42,988 nt of DNA. It comes from Cyclobacteriaceae bacterium. Lineage in GTDB: Bacteria > Bacteroidota > Bacteroidia > Cytophagales > Cyclobacteriaceae. The notes beneath the pieces are model-generated. The model saw only the letters and a list, made by a program, of their open reading frames with translations, had not been told where the DNA came from and made no database searches. This document shows, in pieces, positions 1 to 9,309 of the stretch. Both the position numbers and the translations under genes were made by a program. The stretch spans positions 1-42,988 of the forward strand of contig JANQOR010000031.1 of assembly GCA_028285685.1 (NCBI GenBank). Direction: 5' to 3'. How positions within the stretch are numbered: position 1 is the stretch's first letter; each line of letters begins with the position of its first letter.

Positions 1-1
1 T

Positions 2-3000
2 GAAAATACAATAGTGGGTTCGACCATAGGTTCACTATCCACTACCGATGAAGACGATGGAGATTCACATACCTATTCTTTGGTTTCAGGATTTGGAGAC
101 AACGCAGATTTCGAAATATCAGGATCAGATTTGATAAATAGTACAGTATTCAATTTTGAATCTAAAGCCACCTACAGCATCAAAGTTCTCACGGATGATG
201 GCAATGGAGGCACTTTTGAGGAAGAATTCACAATTAATATAAACGATGTAAATGATGACCCCACAGCTATAGCATTGTCAGGAAACAGCATATTTGAAAA
301 TACTGCTGTAGGAACTAATATAGGAACCTTTACAACTACTGATGAAGATATAAATAGTACTCATACTTACACTTTAGTTTCAGGCTTTGGAGATAACGCC
401 GACTTTAATTTATCCGGTACGCAATTAACTAACGCCTCAGTTTTCGATTTCGAGACTAAATCAAGCCTCAATGTAAAAGTCGAGACCAACGATGGAAATG
501 GAGGAACATTCGAGCAAGAATTTGAAATCACAGTCAAGAATGCAAACGATTCCCCCGCAGCAATAGCACTTTCCAATGATAATATTGATGAAGATGCGGT
601 TGTTGGTTCCGTAATAGGAACACTTTCGACTGTGGATCCAGATGTGACAGACACACACACTTATGAGGTTTTGACTTCTTTCACCTTTGAAGGGATGACC
701 GGATTTCCGATTCAGGCCAATGGTTCTGATTTGGTCACCACCGTACCCATGAACTTTGAGATCTTCTCTTCATTCACAATTGATGTAAAGACAACTGATG
801 GTAGTGGTTTTACCTTTACAGAAACATTTACCATCCTTATAAATGATGTGAATGAGGCGCCTACTGCTCTTGAGTTATCAAACGACAAAATACCTGAAGA
901 ATCCCCACTGAACACCGTGATAGGAACGCTCAGCACGGTCGATGAAGACCTCAACGATTCACATACGTATGAAGTACTTACCTCCTTTGATATTGATGGC
1001 CAACAATTTTTTCCTATTGAAGCTGAAGGTTCAAACCTTGTAACCAAGGTAATCTTTGACTTTGAATCAGGAGTTCCTGAGTTTACCATTGATGTCAAAA
1101 CTACTGATCAAGGAGGTTTGTCTTTCACTGAAAGCATAACGATCAGGTTCACAGATGCAAATGACGCACCAACGGAAATTACACTTTCTTCAAATACTAT
1201 TGCTGAGAATGAAGCCGTTGGTACATTAATAGGCAGCCTTGAAGCAATAGATGAAGATGCCGGAGATACGCATACATTCTCTCTCGTTTCTGGATTCGGA
1301 GATAATTCCTCTTTCAATATTTCAGGCGCAAGTCTTACAAGTGCAGAAATGTTTGACTTTGAAACTCAATCATCATACTCTATTAAAGTATTGGTAGATG
1401 ATGGAAATGGAGGAACGTTTGAAGAAGAATTCACAATCGAAATATTGGATATTCAAGAAGGAGATCCACAAACAATTACGTTTGACGCATTAGCCGATCG
1501 AGTGTTTGGTGATGACCCATTTGAGTTGGCCGCAACGGCAAGTAGTGGGCTTGCCGTTTCATACACTTCATCCAATTCGTCGGTAGCAACAATCTCTGGA
1601 AGTACAGTTACAATCGTTGGAACTGGTGAGACAGTAATTACTGCAAGTCAAGAAGGTGGAAGTGGATTTGAAGCGGCTGCCGATGTTTCCCAGATGTTGA
1701 CCGTGAATAAAGCTACTCAGACAATCACTTTCGATGAGATTCCGGATCAGGTAACCGAAGCAAGTGCAATCACACTTTCCGCAACAGCCAGCTCTGGTTT
1801 AACTATTGCTTATTCAGTAACTGGTCCAGCCTCCCTTGACGCTAACATTCTTACAGTCACAGGAGTCGGTGAAGTACAGGTAACTGCCTCGCAAGTAGGA
1901 AATGAAAACTATCTGGCAGCCTCACTCACCAGAGCATTTGTTGTAACTGATCCCGCAAAAACAGATCAAACTATTACGTTTGATCCACCTTCGACTGTCT
2001 ATGTCAATGAAACACCGGTAATACTTGAGGCAAGTAGTGATTCGGGACTTGAAATAACATTTGAGATAATTTCTGGTGGTGATTTTGCCAATTTATCAGG
2101 CGATAATCTGCACTTGGTTGCGCCTGGGTCCATTGAAGTAGTCGCTAAGCAGAATGGCGATGCTACTTTTAATCCAGCTCTTGCAACGGCTACAATTGAA
2201 ATAAAACCTGTCTTTACTGTCGCCGGGACAATTACAGATGAACTAGGGAATGCTTTTTCAGCTGGTACCGTAGGTATTCTGGATCCCATCACCAATGAAG
2301 GGGCAACTGCCACGCCAGATGCGTCTGGCAATTACAGTTTAGCTAATCTAAAGGATGGAGCTTATTACCTTGCTGTTTTTCCTGATAACGCTGAGGACTA
2401 TTACACTACCTTTCTTGGTGATGAGCTCTTTTGGCAAGATGCAATAGTAATTAGCCTGAATAGTGATTTGAATAGTCAGAACATTCAAATGATCCCGCAA
2501 CCATCAGATGAACTCCTCACAGGGAATGGTGTAGTCACTGGCAGAGTCATTGAAGATGACGGCACTGGCGGTAGAATCGAACAAGGGAGAATTTTAGCGG
2601 GTACAGCAATACCTGATGTTTCTGTTTTTCTTATTCGCCTTTCAGATGATCAGATTATGACGGAGGTTAAATCAGATGCAAATGGTGACTTTGAAATAAC
2701 GGGAATTCCTGAAGGTGAGTACAGGCTTCAAATAGAAGTAACTGGGGTAGCAATGGACTTGTCAGGTTCTGCCATTTCAATTGACGCAGAAGGAACTCCA
2801 GTTGTGCTGACCGCTATGGTAGGTAAAGATGGAATTGTGATAGAAGTAGAACCGCCGTTAGGCCTAGTGGATGGACTTGAATACTCCATCTTTCCAAATC
2901 CTACTATCGATTTCATGCAGGTGGAAGTTCAGGGAAGTGCGAAATTGCGAATTTTCACAATGGAAGGGAAGAAGGTCTTAAGTAGCGAATTTGCTCAGAG

Positions 3001-3100
3001 GACTTCCGTTGACCTCCGGTCATTGGGTGCGGGGGTGTACCTTCTGGAATTAACGCAGGACAAGAAAAAAGCGACAACAAGATTCATAAAGCATAACTAA
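2..3100 (+). CDS. Cadherin/Ig-repeat surface adhesin with T9SS sorting domain, 5'-truncated
   Basis: Large secreted adhesin-type protein whose N-terminus lies off the window. The reading frame is open to base 2 and the first codons encode ENTIVG, matching the ENTAVG and ENEAVG of later repeats, so the GTG at 14 is not the start. Counting from that GTG there are five cadherin-like repeats of about 96-104 residues (1-80 partial, 81-178, 179-280, 281-384, 385-480). Three Ig-like domains, each opening with QTITFD, follow (about 485-735). Two carboxypeptidase-regulatory-like beta domains come next (about 737-835 and 845-950). The end is a type A T9SS sorting domain (955-1028: SIFPNPT, then LGAGVYLLEL). 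The acidic DxDxxD and DxND motifs at repeat edges suggest calcium binding. A surface-anchored or secreted role is inferred from the sorting tail. The family is certain in outline; the ligand is unknown. Confidence 0.93.
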   Translation, partial: ENTIVGSTIGSLSTTDEDDGDSHTYSLVSGFGDNADFEISGSDLINSTVFNFESKATYSIKVLTDDGNGGTFEEEFTININDVNDDPTAIALSGNSIFENTAVGTNIGTFTTTDEDINSTHTYTLVSGFGDNADFNLSGTQLTNASVFDFETKSSLNVKVETNDGNGGTFEQEFEITVKNANDSPAAIALSNDNIDEDAVVGSVIGTLSTVDPDVTDTHTYEVLTSFTFEGMTGFPIQANGSDLVTTVPMNFEIFSSFTIDVKTTDGSGFTFTETFTILINDVNEAPTALELSNDKIPEESPLNTVIGTLSTVDEDLNDSHTYEVLTSFDIDGQQFFPIEAEGSNLVTKVIFDFESGVPEFTIDVKTTDQGGLSFTESITIRFTDANDAPTEITLSSNTIAENEAVGTLIGSLEAIDEDAGDTHTFSLVSGFGDNSSFNISGASLTSAEMFDFETQSSYSIKVLVDDGNGGTFEEEFTIEILDIQEGDPQTITFDALADRVFGDDPFELAATASSGLAVSYTSSNSSVATISGSTVTIVGTGETVITASQEGGSGFEAAADVSQMLTVNKATQTITFDEIPDQVTEASAITLSATASSGLTIAYSVTGPASLDANILTVTGVGEVQVTASQVGNENYLAASLTRAFVVTDPAKTDQTITFDPPSTVYVNETPVILEASSDSGLEITFEIISGGDFANLSGDNLHLVAPGSIEVVAKQNGDATFNPALATATIEIKPVFTVAGTITDELGNAFSAGTVGILDPITNEGATATPDASGNYSLANLKDGAYYLAVFPDNAEDYYTTFLGDELFWQDAIVISLNSDLNSQNIQMIPQPSDELLTGNGVVTGRVIEDDGTGGRIEQGRILAGTAIPDVSVFLIRLSDDQIMTEVKSDANGDFEITGIPEGEYRLQIEVTGVAMDLSGSAISIDAEGTPVVLTAMVGKDGIVIEVEPPLGLVDGLEYSIFPNPTIDFMQVEVQGSAKLRIFTMEGKKVLSSEFAQRTSVDLRSLGAGVYLLELTQDKKKATTRFIKHN
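14..1453 (+). repeat. Cadherin-like repeat array (five units)
   Basis: Units 1, 2 and 5 share the core LVSGFGDN and the tail DGNGGTFEEEF (unit 2 reads EQEF). Units 3 and 4 are a longer variant with HTYEVLTSF and F-P-I-x-A-x-G-S cores and a tail with TTD in place of DDGNGG. The order is therefore A-A-B-B-A. Similarity is visible at DNA level too, for example in the stretches encoding GFGDN near 91, 388 and 1293. Confidence 0.85.
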
Positions 3101-3132
3101 GGCAGTTCGTCCCCTAAGGGGGATAGAACATT

Positions 3133-3170
3133 GGGCGACTCATCGGCGTTTTGAGTCGCCCTTTTCTTTT
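3133..3170 (+). terminator. Rho-independent terminator after the adhesin
   Basis: A perfect 10-bp inverted repeat (gggcgactca at 3133-3142, tgagtcgccc at 3152-3161) with a 9-nt loop is followed at once by a T-rich run. It lies 32 nt after the adhesin stop. A smaller cccc-taa-gggg hairpin precedes it near 3112-3122. The opposite strand lacks a T run, so it serves mainly plus-strand transcription. Confidence 0.85.
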
Positions 3171-5607
3171 ATTCATCCCTCAAACTTTCCACTGGATTTG
3201 CAAGTGCAGCTTTTATGGCCTGAAAACTGACCACTCCAATTCCGATAATAAGTGCAGCTGCAGCTGCGAATAGGAATACCAACCAGTTGATTCCTGCGGA
3301 GTAGGCAAACCCATTCATCCATTCATTCATCCAGAAATAAGCCGCAGGTATGGCAATAATGGCAGATATGGCAATCAGTTTTGTGAATCCGGTTGACAAA
3401 AGAACAATGATCTGAGGTATGGAAGCACCGAGCACTTTTCTTACTCCAATTTCCTTTACTCGTTGATTAATAATAAATGCCGAAAGGCCGAGGAGCCCAA
3501 TACATGCGATAGCAATAGCAAGAAAGGTGAATATGCTGAAGATTCTGCCTGTTGCCCTTTCAGCCGAATAGAATTCCTCCATATCGCTGTCCAGAAAGTA
3601 TGACTTGAACGGCGAGCCAGGGACGAAGTTATTCCAGGTGGCTTCAACCTGATCCATTGTCTGCTTGGTGTTTTCAGCATCGATTTTTACTACCATTTTT
3701 GTGTAAAAGGGAGTCGGCCCTTCATAACTGACAAAAGCAGCGGGTTTTAACTCCAGGTGGAGTGATTGAAAGTGAAAGTCATTCACCACTCCCACGATTG
3801 TGTATTCGATAGGATCGTTGGCAGCAGCAATTTGGAGGATTTTCTTTCCGATTGGATCGACTAAACCGAGTTTTTGAACAGCTGACTCATTTAAGACCAT
3901 TGAAAGTGTGTCGTCAAATTCTCTGGAGAAGAAACGTCCTTCCAGGACCTCCATTCCCAGCACAGTGGGAAGATCATCACCGAAGGTCATTCGTCGCATG
4001 ACCATACTCTCTTTTTGACCAGCCCCGGGGACACTTGCTGTAAAATCACCAGTGAAGTCTCCTGGCATAGTCGAAGCATAGGAACTCATTTTTACACCTG
4101 GAATCCGATTGATTTCTGTTCTAAACGTCTCAAAACGGCTTTGATCCAGATTGGGTCCTGTGCCATTGATATCACCAGCACTTTCAATTACAACGACATT
4201 CTCTTTGTCAAAACCCAATGGTTTGTTCAACATGTAATTCATTTGCTGATACACGATCATAGTCGCACTTATCAAAGTGATCGAAATGGCGAATTGCGCA
4301 ACAACAAGTCCATTTCTAAGATTGGTGCCACTTTTACTACCCTTCAAGAGTCCTTTTAATACCGACAATGGTGCAAAGGAGGAGATGAAAAAAGCAGGGT
4401 ATAGTCCAGCTAACAGCCCTACAGTCAAAATGATTATTGCCATCACTATCAAATGAGCGGGATCAAGTACTTGGAGAATATTCAATGGGCGGTCTGCGAT
4501 GGTATTGAATGCTGGAAGGACGAGATAAGCCACAGCCACAGCAGCAATTGCACTTAGGAGTGCCACCATGATCGATTCCGTGAGAAACTGTCCGATTAAT
4601 TGACCTTTAGCAGAGCCAAGGACTTTGCGTATACCCACCTCTTTTCCACGCTCAGTAGATCTTGCGGTCGATAGGTTCATGAAGTTGATGCACGCAATGA
4701 TCAGTATGAAGACCGCAATAACTGAGAAAATGTAGATGTAGCTAATGTTGCCATTGGCTTTCATCTCATTCTCAAGGTTCGAATGCAAATGGATGTCCTT
4801 GATATGGTGTAGGTGATAATTGTACCCATTTCCGGCGGCAATGTATTCATCATAGGAAACTCCATTTCGCTTCTGAATTGCTCCTTCCGCATATTTTTTA
4901 ACGAAAGCAGGAAATTTCCCTTCCACAATGTCAGGATTGGTTCCTTCCTGAAGTTTGAGATAGGTCATTGTAGTAAAACTGGTCCAGTTAATCTGACTAA
5001 AAAATGGAAACTGGTGTAGCGTGGTCAGGTAATCAAACCCAAAATGGGAATTATCAGGATAATCAAAGGCAACCCCAGTTACTTTCTGTGTGGTGCCATT
5101 AAATTCAACGTTTTGGCCCATTGGATCAGCATCACCGAAGAGTTTTTTGGCAATTGTTTCAGACAAAATAACCGAATTGGCATCATAAAGAGCTGTTTCT
5201 GCATTTCCCATCTTCAATGGGACATTCACCACGGTAAGAAAGGTGGAGTCGGCATACACGATTTTGTCTTCTAAATAATAGTCATCACCAACCTTGACTG
5301 TGGTGGGGTTGAATGGTCTTACGCATCGACCTTGTGCAAGAACCTCTGGAAAATCTTGCACGATTTGGGGACCAAAAGAATGTGGTGCGAGTGGGTAGTT
5401 GACCTCCCGCTCAGGATATACCCGATTGATCCACATACGGTAGACATTGTCATCTTGAAAGCTGTCGTAGTTTGTCTCATAATCGACATACAGATAGATA
5501 AGCAGGCAGGTGGTCATGCCTATCGCAAGACCGAAAATATTGATTACGGTAAAGCCTAATTTCTTGATCAGACTCCTCCAGGAAGAAAGGATGAAATTTT
5601 TAAGCAT
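3169..5607 (-). CDS. FtsX/MacB-type ABC transporter permease, no prefix domain
   Basis: 812-residue membrane permease of the MacB/FtsX class, with two MacB periplasmic-core plus FtsX halves. I placed the start at MLKNFILSSWRSL (5607), because the residues encoded further upstream are unlike the family and the first TM segment (VINIFGLAIGM) follows the usual basic leader. Each FtsX half has the conserved cytoplasmic motif: EVGIRKVLGSAKGQLIGQF midway and EIGVRKVLGASIPQIIV near the C-terminus, the latter followed by TM segments and the ending NPVESLRDE. Such permeases work with a separate ATPase and move peptides, lipids or antibiotics, or transmit force across the envelope. No ATPase gene is present in this window. 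It is divergent from the DUF3995 gene, with 58 nt between starts, and no PadR gene adjoins it. Substrate unknown. Confidence 0.92.
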   Translation of the reverse strand: MLKNFILSSWRSLIKKLGFTVINIFGLAIGMTTCLLIYLYVDYETNYDSFQDDNVYRMWINRVYPEREVNYPLAPHSFGPQIVQDFPEVLAQGRCVRPFNPTTVKVGDDYYLEDKIVYADSTFLTVVNVPLKMGNAETALYDANSVILSETIAKKLFGDADPMGQNVEFNGTTQKVTGVAFDYPDNSHFGFDYLTTLHQFPFFSQINWTSFTTMTYLKLQEGTNPDIVEGKFPAFVKKYAEGAIQKRNGVSYDEYIAAGNGYNYHLHHIKDIHLHSNLENEMKANGNISYIYIFSVIAVFILIIACINFMNLSTARSTERGKEVGIRKVLGSAKGQLIGQFLTESIMVALLSAIAAVAVAYLVLPAFNTIADRPLNILQVLDPAHLIVMAIIILTVGLLAGLYPAFFISSFAPLSVLKGLLKGSKSGTNLRNGLVVAQFAISITLISATMIVYQQMNYMLNKPLGFDKENVVVIESAGDINGTGPNLDQSRFETFRTEINRIPGVKMSSYASTMPGDFTGDFTASVPGAGQKESMVMRRMTFGDDLPTVLGMEVLEGRFFSREFDDTLSMVLNESAVQKLGLVDPIGKKILQIAAANDPIEYTIVGVVNDFHFQSLHLELKPAAFVSYEGPTPFYTKMVVKIDAENTKQTMDQVEATWNNFVPGSPFKSYFLDSDMEEFYSAERATGRIFSIFTFLAIAIACIGLLGLSAFIINQRVKEIGVRKVLGASIPQIIVLLSTGFTKLIAISAIIAIPAAYFWMNEWMNGFAYSAGINWLVFLFAAAAALIIGIGVVSFQAIKAALANPVESLRDE

Positions 5608-5665
5608 AGGTTGGGATTTCTGTTCGTATACATTTATACTGGTATATCGAATAAAAGTTATCGAT

Positions 5666-6094
5666 ATGATGCCAACGGCAATTGCATGGGCGGAGAGTTT
5701 CATTTTCGTCCTGTTAGCAGTCCTACATCTTTTCTGGGCTTCAGGAGGAAGGTGGGGTTTTGAAAAATCCCTTCCAGTGAATGAGTCAGGTGAGAGAATA
5801 ATGAATCCAAAAAAGAGGGATAGTCTAATTGTAGGAGTGGGCCTCCTGTTTTTTGCGCTCTTTTATTGGCTAAAGGCAAAGGGAATTGCTCTTGACTTAC
5901 CTGGATGGGTCATGATGGTTGCTGGTTGGCTAATACCTACGGTCTTTTTTTTGCGGGCGATTGGCGATTTTAAGTATGTGGGATTTTTCAAGAAATTGAG
6001 AGGTACGGACTTTGGTGTACGAGATACCAGGATTTATTCTCCTCTGTGCCTTTTCCTGGGAATAGGTGGGTTTTACGTTGCATTTTACCTTTAG
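5666..6094 (+). CDS. DUF3995 small integral membrane protein
   Basis: 142-residue protein with four predicted TM helices, resembling the DUF3995 family. Helix 1 (AIAWAESFIFVLLAVLHLFW) leads into an A-S-G-G-R-W-G-F motif typical of the family. Helices follow at about residues 50-65, 77-95 and 120-140. The frame is open further upstream to 5510, but that part overlaps the divergent permease start, so the tandem ATG-ATG at 5666/5669 is the better start. Its function is not known for the family. It converges on the next gene with only 1 nt between the two stop codons. Confidence 0.75.
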   Translation: MMPTAIAWAESFIFVLLAVLHLFWASGGRWGFEKSLPVNESGERIMNPKKRDSLIVGVGLLFFALFYWLKAKGIALDLPGWVMMVAGWLIPTVFFLRAIGDFKYVGFFKKLRGTDFGVRDTRIYSPLCLFLGIGGFYVAFYL

Positions 6095-6095
6095 A

Positions 6096-7277
6096 TCAAT
6101 AGTCCTCCTTGAGTCGGTTCTCAAAGGGAGTCAAGCTGCCATTGTCATTAATAAACAGTGTGTATTCAAAAGGTTTTGTTGATTTAAGTCTAGGGTCATC
6201 CGGATCATGTTTGATAAGAGTCGCATTGTTTGTCTTAAGAACCTTTGGAAAAGCGAAGTTTATTCGTCTGAGATCGGCGGACTTGAACATTTTCAAATGT
6301 AGTGCTGTGACCCTGATGTTTGTGACTTTTCCATAGATTGGAGATTGACTTTCGGTACTTAACCTGTGGATGGAAGAAGGTTTTGTAGCATGTCTTAAGC
6401 CAAAGACAGTTAGCATTCCAGTTTTGGGGTTTTCCCTTAGGAGATCTAAAAACTTCTCATAAATAAGCTGATCCCTGAACTTATAGTTGGTGTTTGGATT
6501 GGTGTAGTCAAAGAAAAGTCCGTCGCTCATGTCCTTGATCACTGTCGCAAACTGATCATAGCTAGTTCCGAAAAAATCCTCGTAGTGCGAAGTGTTATTT
6601 CCGATATCAACTAAGGTATACTCAACCAGTTGTGTTACGAACTCTCGATCGTAGTAGTACATGACTGCAAGCGCATCGTATTGTTCACGGTGAGCACGGG
6701 TGTCTTCAAACATTTGTTGAAAAACCCCAACCGTATGAGTCAGTGATTCGGGTACTTCCTTGTCCGCGATCAGCTCGTTGATCACGAATATAGCGGACTC
6801 CATTTTATACTCGATGTCTATACTCCGAACCATCACTCGCTCTGCTTTCGGCAGTGTTTGGTTGAACCGATAGAGGTTCTGAAAAAAAGCATAATTTTCC
6901 TTTCCCCAAAACATGGTGTTTCTGACGATTTGTCTGAGGACTACACTGTCTCCTGAATCAAGGTATTTATTGACGAGATAAGCGGCGCTTTTTCCTTGCT
7001 CGATTGCTAAAATCCGAACGTTCGCATGCTGGTGTAGGTATTTGAGCAATTTCAGGGTCGCGGCTGGAACGGAGCGGATATTGTGCCAATGTTCTGCCAT
7101 TACGAAAACTTGCTGGTCTACGGTCTCAAGCAGATCCAAACCTGAGTAATCCTCATCGTCTTGAATACTAATAGATTGCAGGTTTGGTGAGGAAGCTTGT
7201 CCCAGTAGTGGTGCTGCAAGTATTGTGAAAGTGAATAGAAGTACTAATCGATGTCCTTTGGTGAGTGGCTGGAGCAT
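6096..7277 (-). CDS. Secreted erythromycin-esterase/ChaN-like protein
   Basis: 393 residues with a signal peptide (hydrophobic about 10-25, likely cleaved after LLGQA). The mature part resembles the erythromycin esterase / ChaN / TIKI superfamily. The G/A-E-x-x-H motif is seen as AEHWHN (E62, H65), a second acidic residue lies in the strand LAIEQ (E93), and a late histidine sits in FGLRHA (H296). In that superfamily these Glu and His positions form the active or metal site. The remainder is mostly helical. Macrolide hydrolysis is not implied, since many members act on other substrates, and export argues against a classical Ere enzyme. The gene stands alone, 92 nt from the LytTR gene. Fold assignment moderate, reaction unknown. 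Confidence 0.6.
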   Translation of the reverse strand: MLQPLTKGHRLVLLFTFTILAAPLLGQASSPNLQSISIQDDEDYSGLDLLETVDQQVFVMAEHWHNIRSVPAATLKLLKYLHQHANVRILAIEQGKSAAYLVNKYLDSGDSVVLRQIVRNTMFWGKENYAFFQNLYRFNQTLPKAERVMVRSIDIEYKMESAIFVINELIADKEVPESLTHTVGVFQQMFEDTRAHREQYDALAVMYYYDREFVTQLVEYTLVDIGNNTSHYEDFFGTSYDQFATVIKDMSDGLFFDYTNPNTNYKFRDQLIYEKFLDLLRENPKTGMLTVFGLRHATKPSSIHRLSTESQSPIYGKVTNIRVTALHLKMFKSADLRRINFAFPKVLKTNNATLIKHDPDDPRLKSTKPFEYTLFINDNGSLTPFENRLKEDY

Positions 7278-7369
7278 ACTAATACAACGAGGTTCTACGC
7301 TTTAAGAATATGTGTTAAATATATAAAAAGGAGACTCTTTAGATCGGATTTGCAAAGAACATGGATCGA

Positions 7370-8062
7370 TCAGATCATTTTTTTCCCGACCAACTCATAA
7401 ATGTGATCTCTATGCTTTTTGCTGATGGGAATTTTTGCGGAAAAAATGTGGAGATGCTGGTCTTTGATTTTTTCTACCTTGTTCAAATTCACCATGTAGG
7501 AGTAGTGAACTCGTTGAAAGCTCATCGGCATGATTTCCTCTAGCTTCTTCAAGCTGTGATAGACGATGAATCGATCATTTTCCGTATTGAAAATCACGTA
7601 ATCTTTCAAAGACTCAATGAAGCCGATTTCTTCGTATTTCAATTGCACATAAGCTCCGTTGCTCTTGATGAAAAGAGTGTCCTTTTCTGATTTTATCTCG
7701 CTGGTAGAAGACTGTGTTAATTTGTTTACGGCAATCAGAAATCGATCAAAATTGATTGGTTTGAGTAAGTAGTCAAGTGCATTTTTTTCGTAGCTCTCAA
7801 CACCGTAATTGGAATATGCTGTTGTATAGATTACAAACGGTTTTCTTGTGAGTACATCGACGAAATTTATACCATTTATTTCAGGCATTTCAATGTCGAG
7901 AAATAGAAGGTCCACCTCATTCTCATTAACAAATGAGATCGCCTCAATAGGATTATCAAACTTGCCAATAAGTTCAAGGTGTTGAACTCTTCCGACGTAA
8001 TCCTCCAGAAGCTCGATCGCCAAAGGTTCATCATCAACTATTATGCAATTTATCTGCCTCAT
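7370..8062 (-). CDS. LytTR-family response regulator
   Basis: 230-residue two-component regulator. The receiver domain (residues 1-120) has the acidic pair D10-D11 in VDDEP, the phospho-acceptor D56 in LFLDIEMP, T80/T81 and K101 in the LLKPINF loop. A LytTR DNA-binding domain follows (about 130-230), with the typical FIKSNGAYVQLKYEEI entry, the YVIFNT strand and the ending HYSYMVNLNKVEKI. The start at MRQINCIIVDDE leaves 4 nt after the kinase stop; the frame extends six codons further and would overlap the kinase. It is co-transcribed with and presumably phosphorylated by the upstream kinase. LytTR proteins usually bind paired 9-bp direct repeats and control envelope or quorum functions; the target here is unknown. 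Confidence 0.95.
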   Translation of the reverse strand: MRQINCIIVDDEPLAIELLEDYVGRVQHLELIGKFDNPIEAISFVNENEVDLLFLDIEMPEINGINFVDVLTRKPFVIYTTAYSNYGVESYEKNALDYLLKPINFDRFLIAVNKLTQSSTSEIKSEKDTLFIKSNGAYVQLKYEEIGFIESLKDYVIFNTENDRFIVYHSLKKLEEIMPMSFQRVHYSYMVNLNKVEKIKDQHLHIFSAKIPISKKHRDHIYELVGKKMI

Positions 8063-8066
8063 TGAG

Positions 8067-9092
8067 TTATAAAGTTGCACATTTCAGGTTTGCTTCGAAA
8101 GTGCCATCACTGGTTTGACCGACCTCAAGACTATAGTTGTCCCCGTATATCAAATCCAGCCGTTTTCGAAGATTTTCGAGCCCTATGCCTTCAAACTCCT
8201 TGATCGTGGTTTTGGAGTGAAATGGGTTGACCACTTTCAAGTGAATTTCTTTTGGCAAAGCCTTTAATTCGATATGAACATAGTTATTTGAATCGGACTT
8301 TTTAACGCCATGTTTGAAAGCATTTTCTATCAAGGTCATCAGTAGTGCAGGAGGCAGTTGTTGACCTTGAACATCTCCCTCGATGTCGAAGGATACATCA
8401 ATATCCTTGATACGGATTTCTTCCAGCTCAATATACGATTTCAAAAATTCAATTTCTACAGCAAGCGGAACATTGTCCTTTTTATCCTTTTCAAGCAGAT
8501 ATCGCATCATGTAGGCAAGCTTTTCGACTACAACAGATGCTTTTGGTGACTTTTTGTTCGTAAGAAGAAGTAGATTGTTTAGTGTGTTGAAAAGAAAATG
8601 AGGGTTGATTTGAAGCTTTAGATATTTAAGTTCAACCTCTAGTTTCTGATTTTCAATTTCTCCCTGCTGTGCCTTCAATTTGAAAAAGTCAAACGAGAAT
8701 TTTATCAGCGAACTGATAATGATGAGCATGACCACCTCGAATGTCATCCACTTGCAAAACCGTAAGAAATCTTCCTGAAGAACCCTTCCTGATTCCTCGC
8801 GAACCTCCAAAAGGAAGCTTGTCGTCAACGCACTGATACCAACTGCTACAGATGCGATAATGATAAGCTTGACGATGTAACTAAAGTATTTTTTTGGTGA
8901 GGAGAGTAAATCAGGTAGTGCCCACAACATGTGTGAGAAGACGATCCAGAGGAGGAACGTTAGAGAGCTTCCTATGCTGATCAAGCCAGTTTGGATGCTA
9001 AATTCTCTAAAAACTGGCACATTGAAAAGTATGCCCAAGCCGACCCATATTGCCAGATGAACCTGGTTATTCTTTGATATTAACGACCTCAT
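8067..9092 (-). CDS. LytS/YehU-type sensor histidine kinase
   Basis: 341-residue membrane kinase. Four TM segments occupy about residues 12-28, 36-60, 70-95 and 114-135, with almost no extracytoplasmic domain. A short coiled linker follows (138-158). The His_kinase domain carries the phospho-acceptor H165 in QINPHFLFNTLN. The HATPase part shows the N box (PPALLMTLIENAFKHGV, 248-263) and a G box (EGIGLENLRKRL, 301-312). The small sensor suggests it perceives a membrane or intramembrane signal. It forms a two-gene operon with the LytTR regulator. Histidine and ATP-binding motifs are intact, so activity is expected. Confidence 0.95.
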   Translation of the reverse strand: MRSLISKNNQVHLAIWVGLGILFNVPVFREFSIQTGLISIGSSLTFLLWIVFSHMLWALPDLLSSPKKYFSYIVKLIIIASVAVGISALTTSFLLEVREESGRVLQEDFLRFCKWMTFEVVMLIIISSLIKFSFDFFKLKAQQGEIENQKLEVELKYLKLQINPHFLFNTLNNLLLLTNKKSPKASVVVEKLAYMMRYLLEKDKKDNVPLAVEIEFLKSYIELEEIRIKDIDVSFDIEGDVQGQQLPPALLMTLIENAFKHGVKKSDSNNYVHIELKALPKEIHLKVVNPFHSKTTIKEFEGIGLENLRKRLDLIYGDNYSLEVGQTSDGTFEANLKCATL

Positions 9093-9188
9093 ACTTTCGC
9101 TACCAATAGGTTGTATACTTTATGTGTGCAGTTTTTGACCCAAAAATCGCCATATAGTGATCACCAGGGGATATTTTTAGAGACCTAG

Positions 9189-9207
9189 ACCTATTTATTA
9201 GATAGGT
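9189..9207. promoter_or_regulatory. Short dyad upstream of the GNAT-like gene
   Basis: acctat at 9189-9194 and ataggt at 9202-9207 form a perfect 6-bp inverted repeat around a 7-nt spacer. It lies in the 217-bp AT-rich gap between the divergent kinase and GNAT-like genes. It could be an operator or chance. I see nothing else clear in the gap. Confidence 0.25.
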
Positions 9208-9309
9208 GCACCGAAATTAAGCATCTAATATTGAAAGGCAACTATCTAGAAAATTAGCTTTAGAAATACAGTGACAACAATTTTGATCTAAGGATAAGTT
9301 TTTCAAATC

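Noticed and set aside
5635-5646. tatac-tg-gtata dyad between the permease and DUF3995 genes
   Set aside because: Only 5 bp per arm in AT-rich DNA; not distinguishable from chance.
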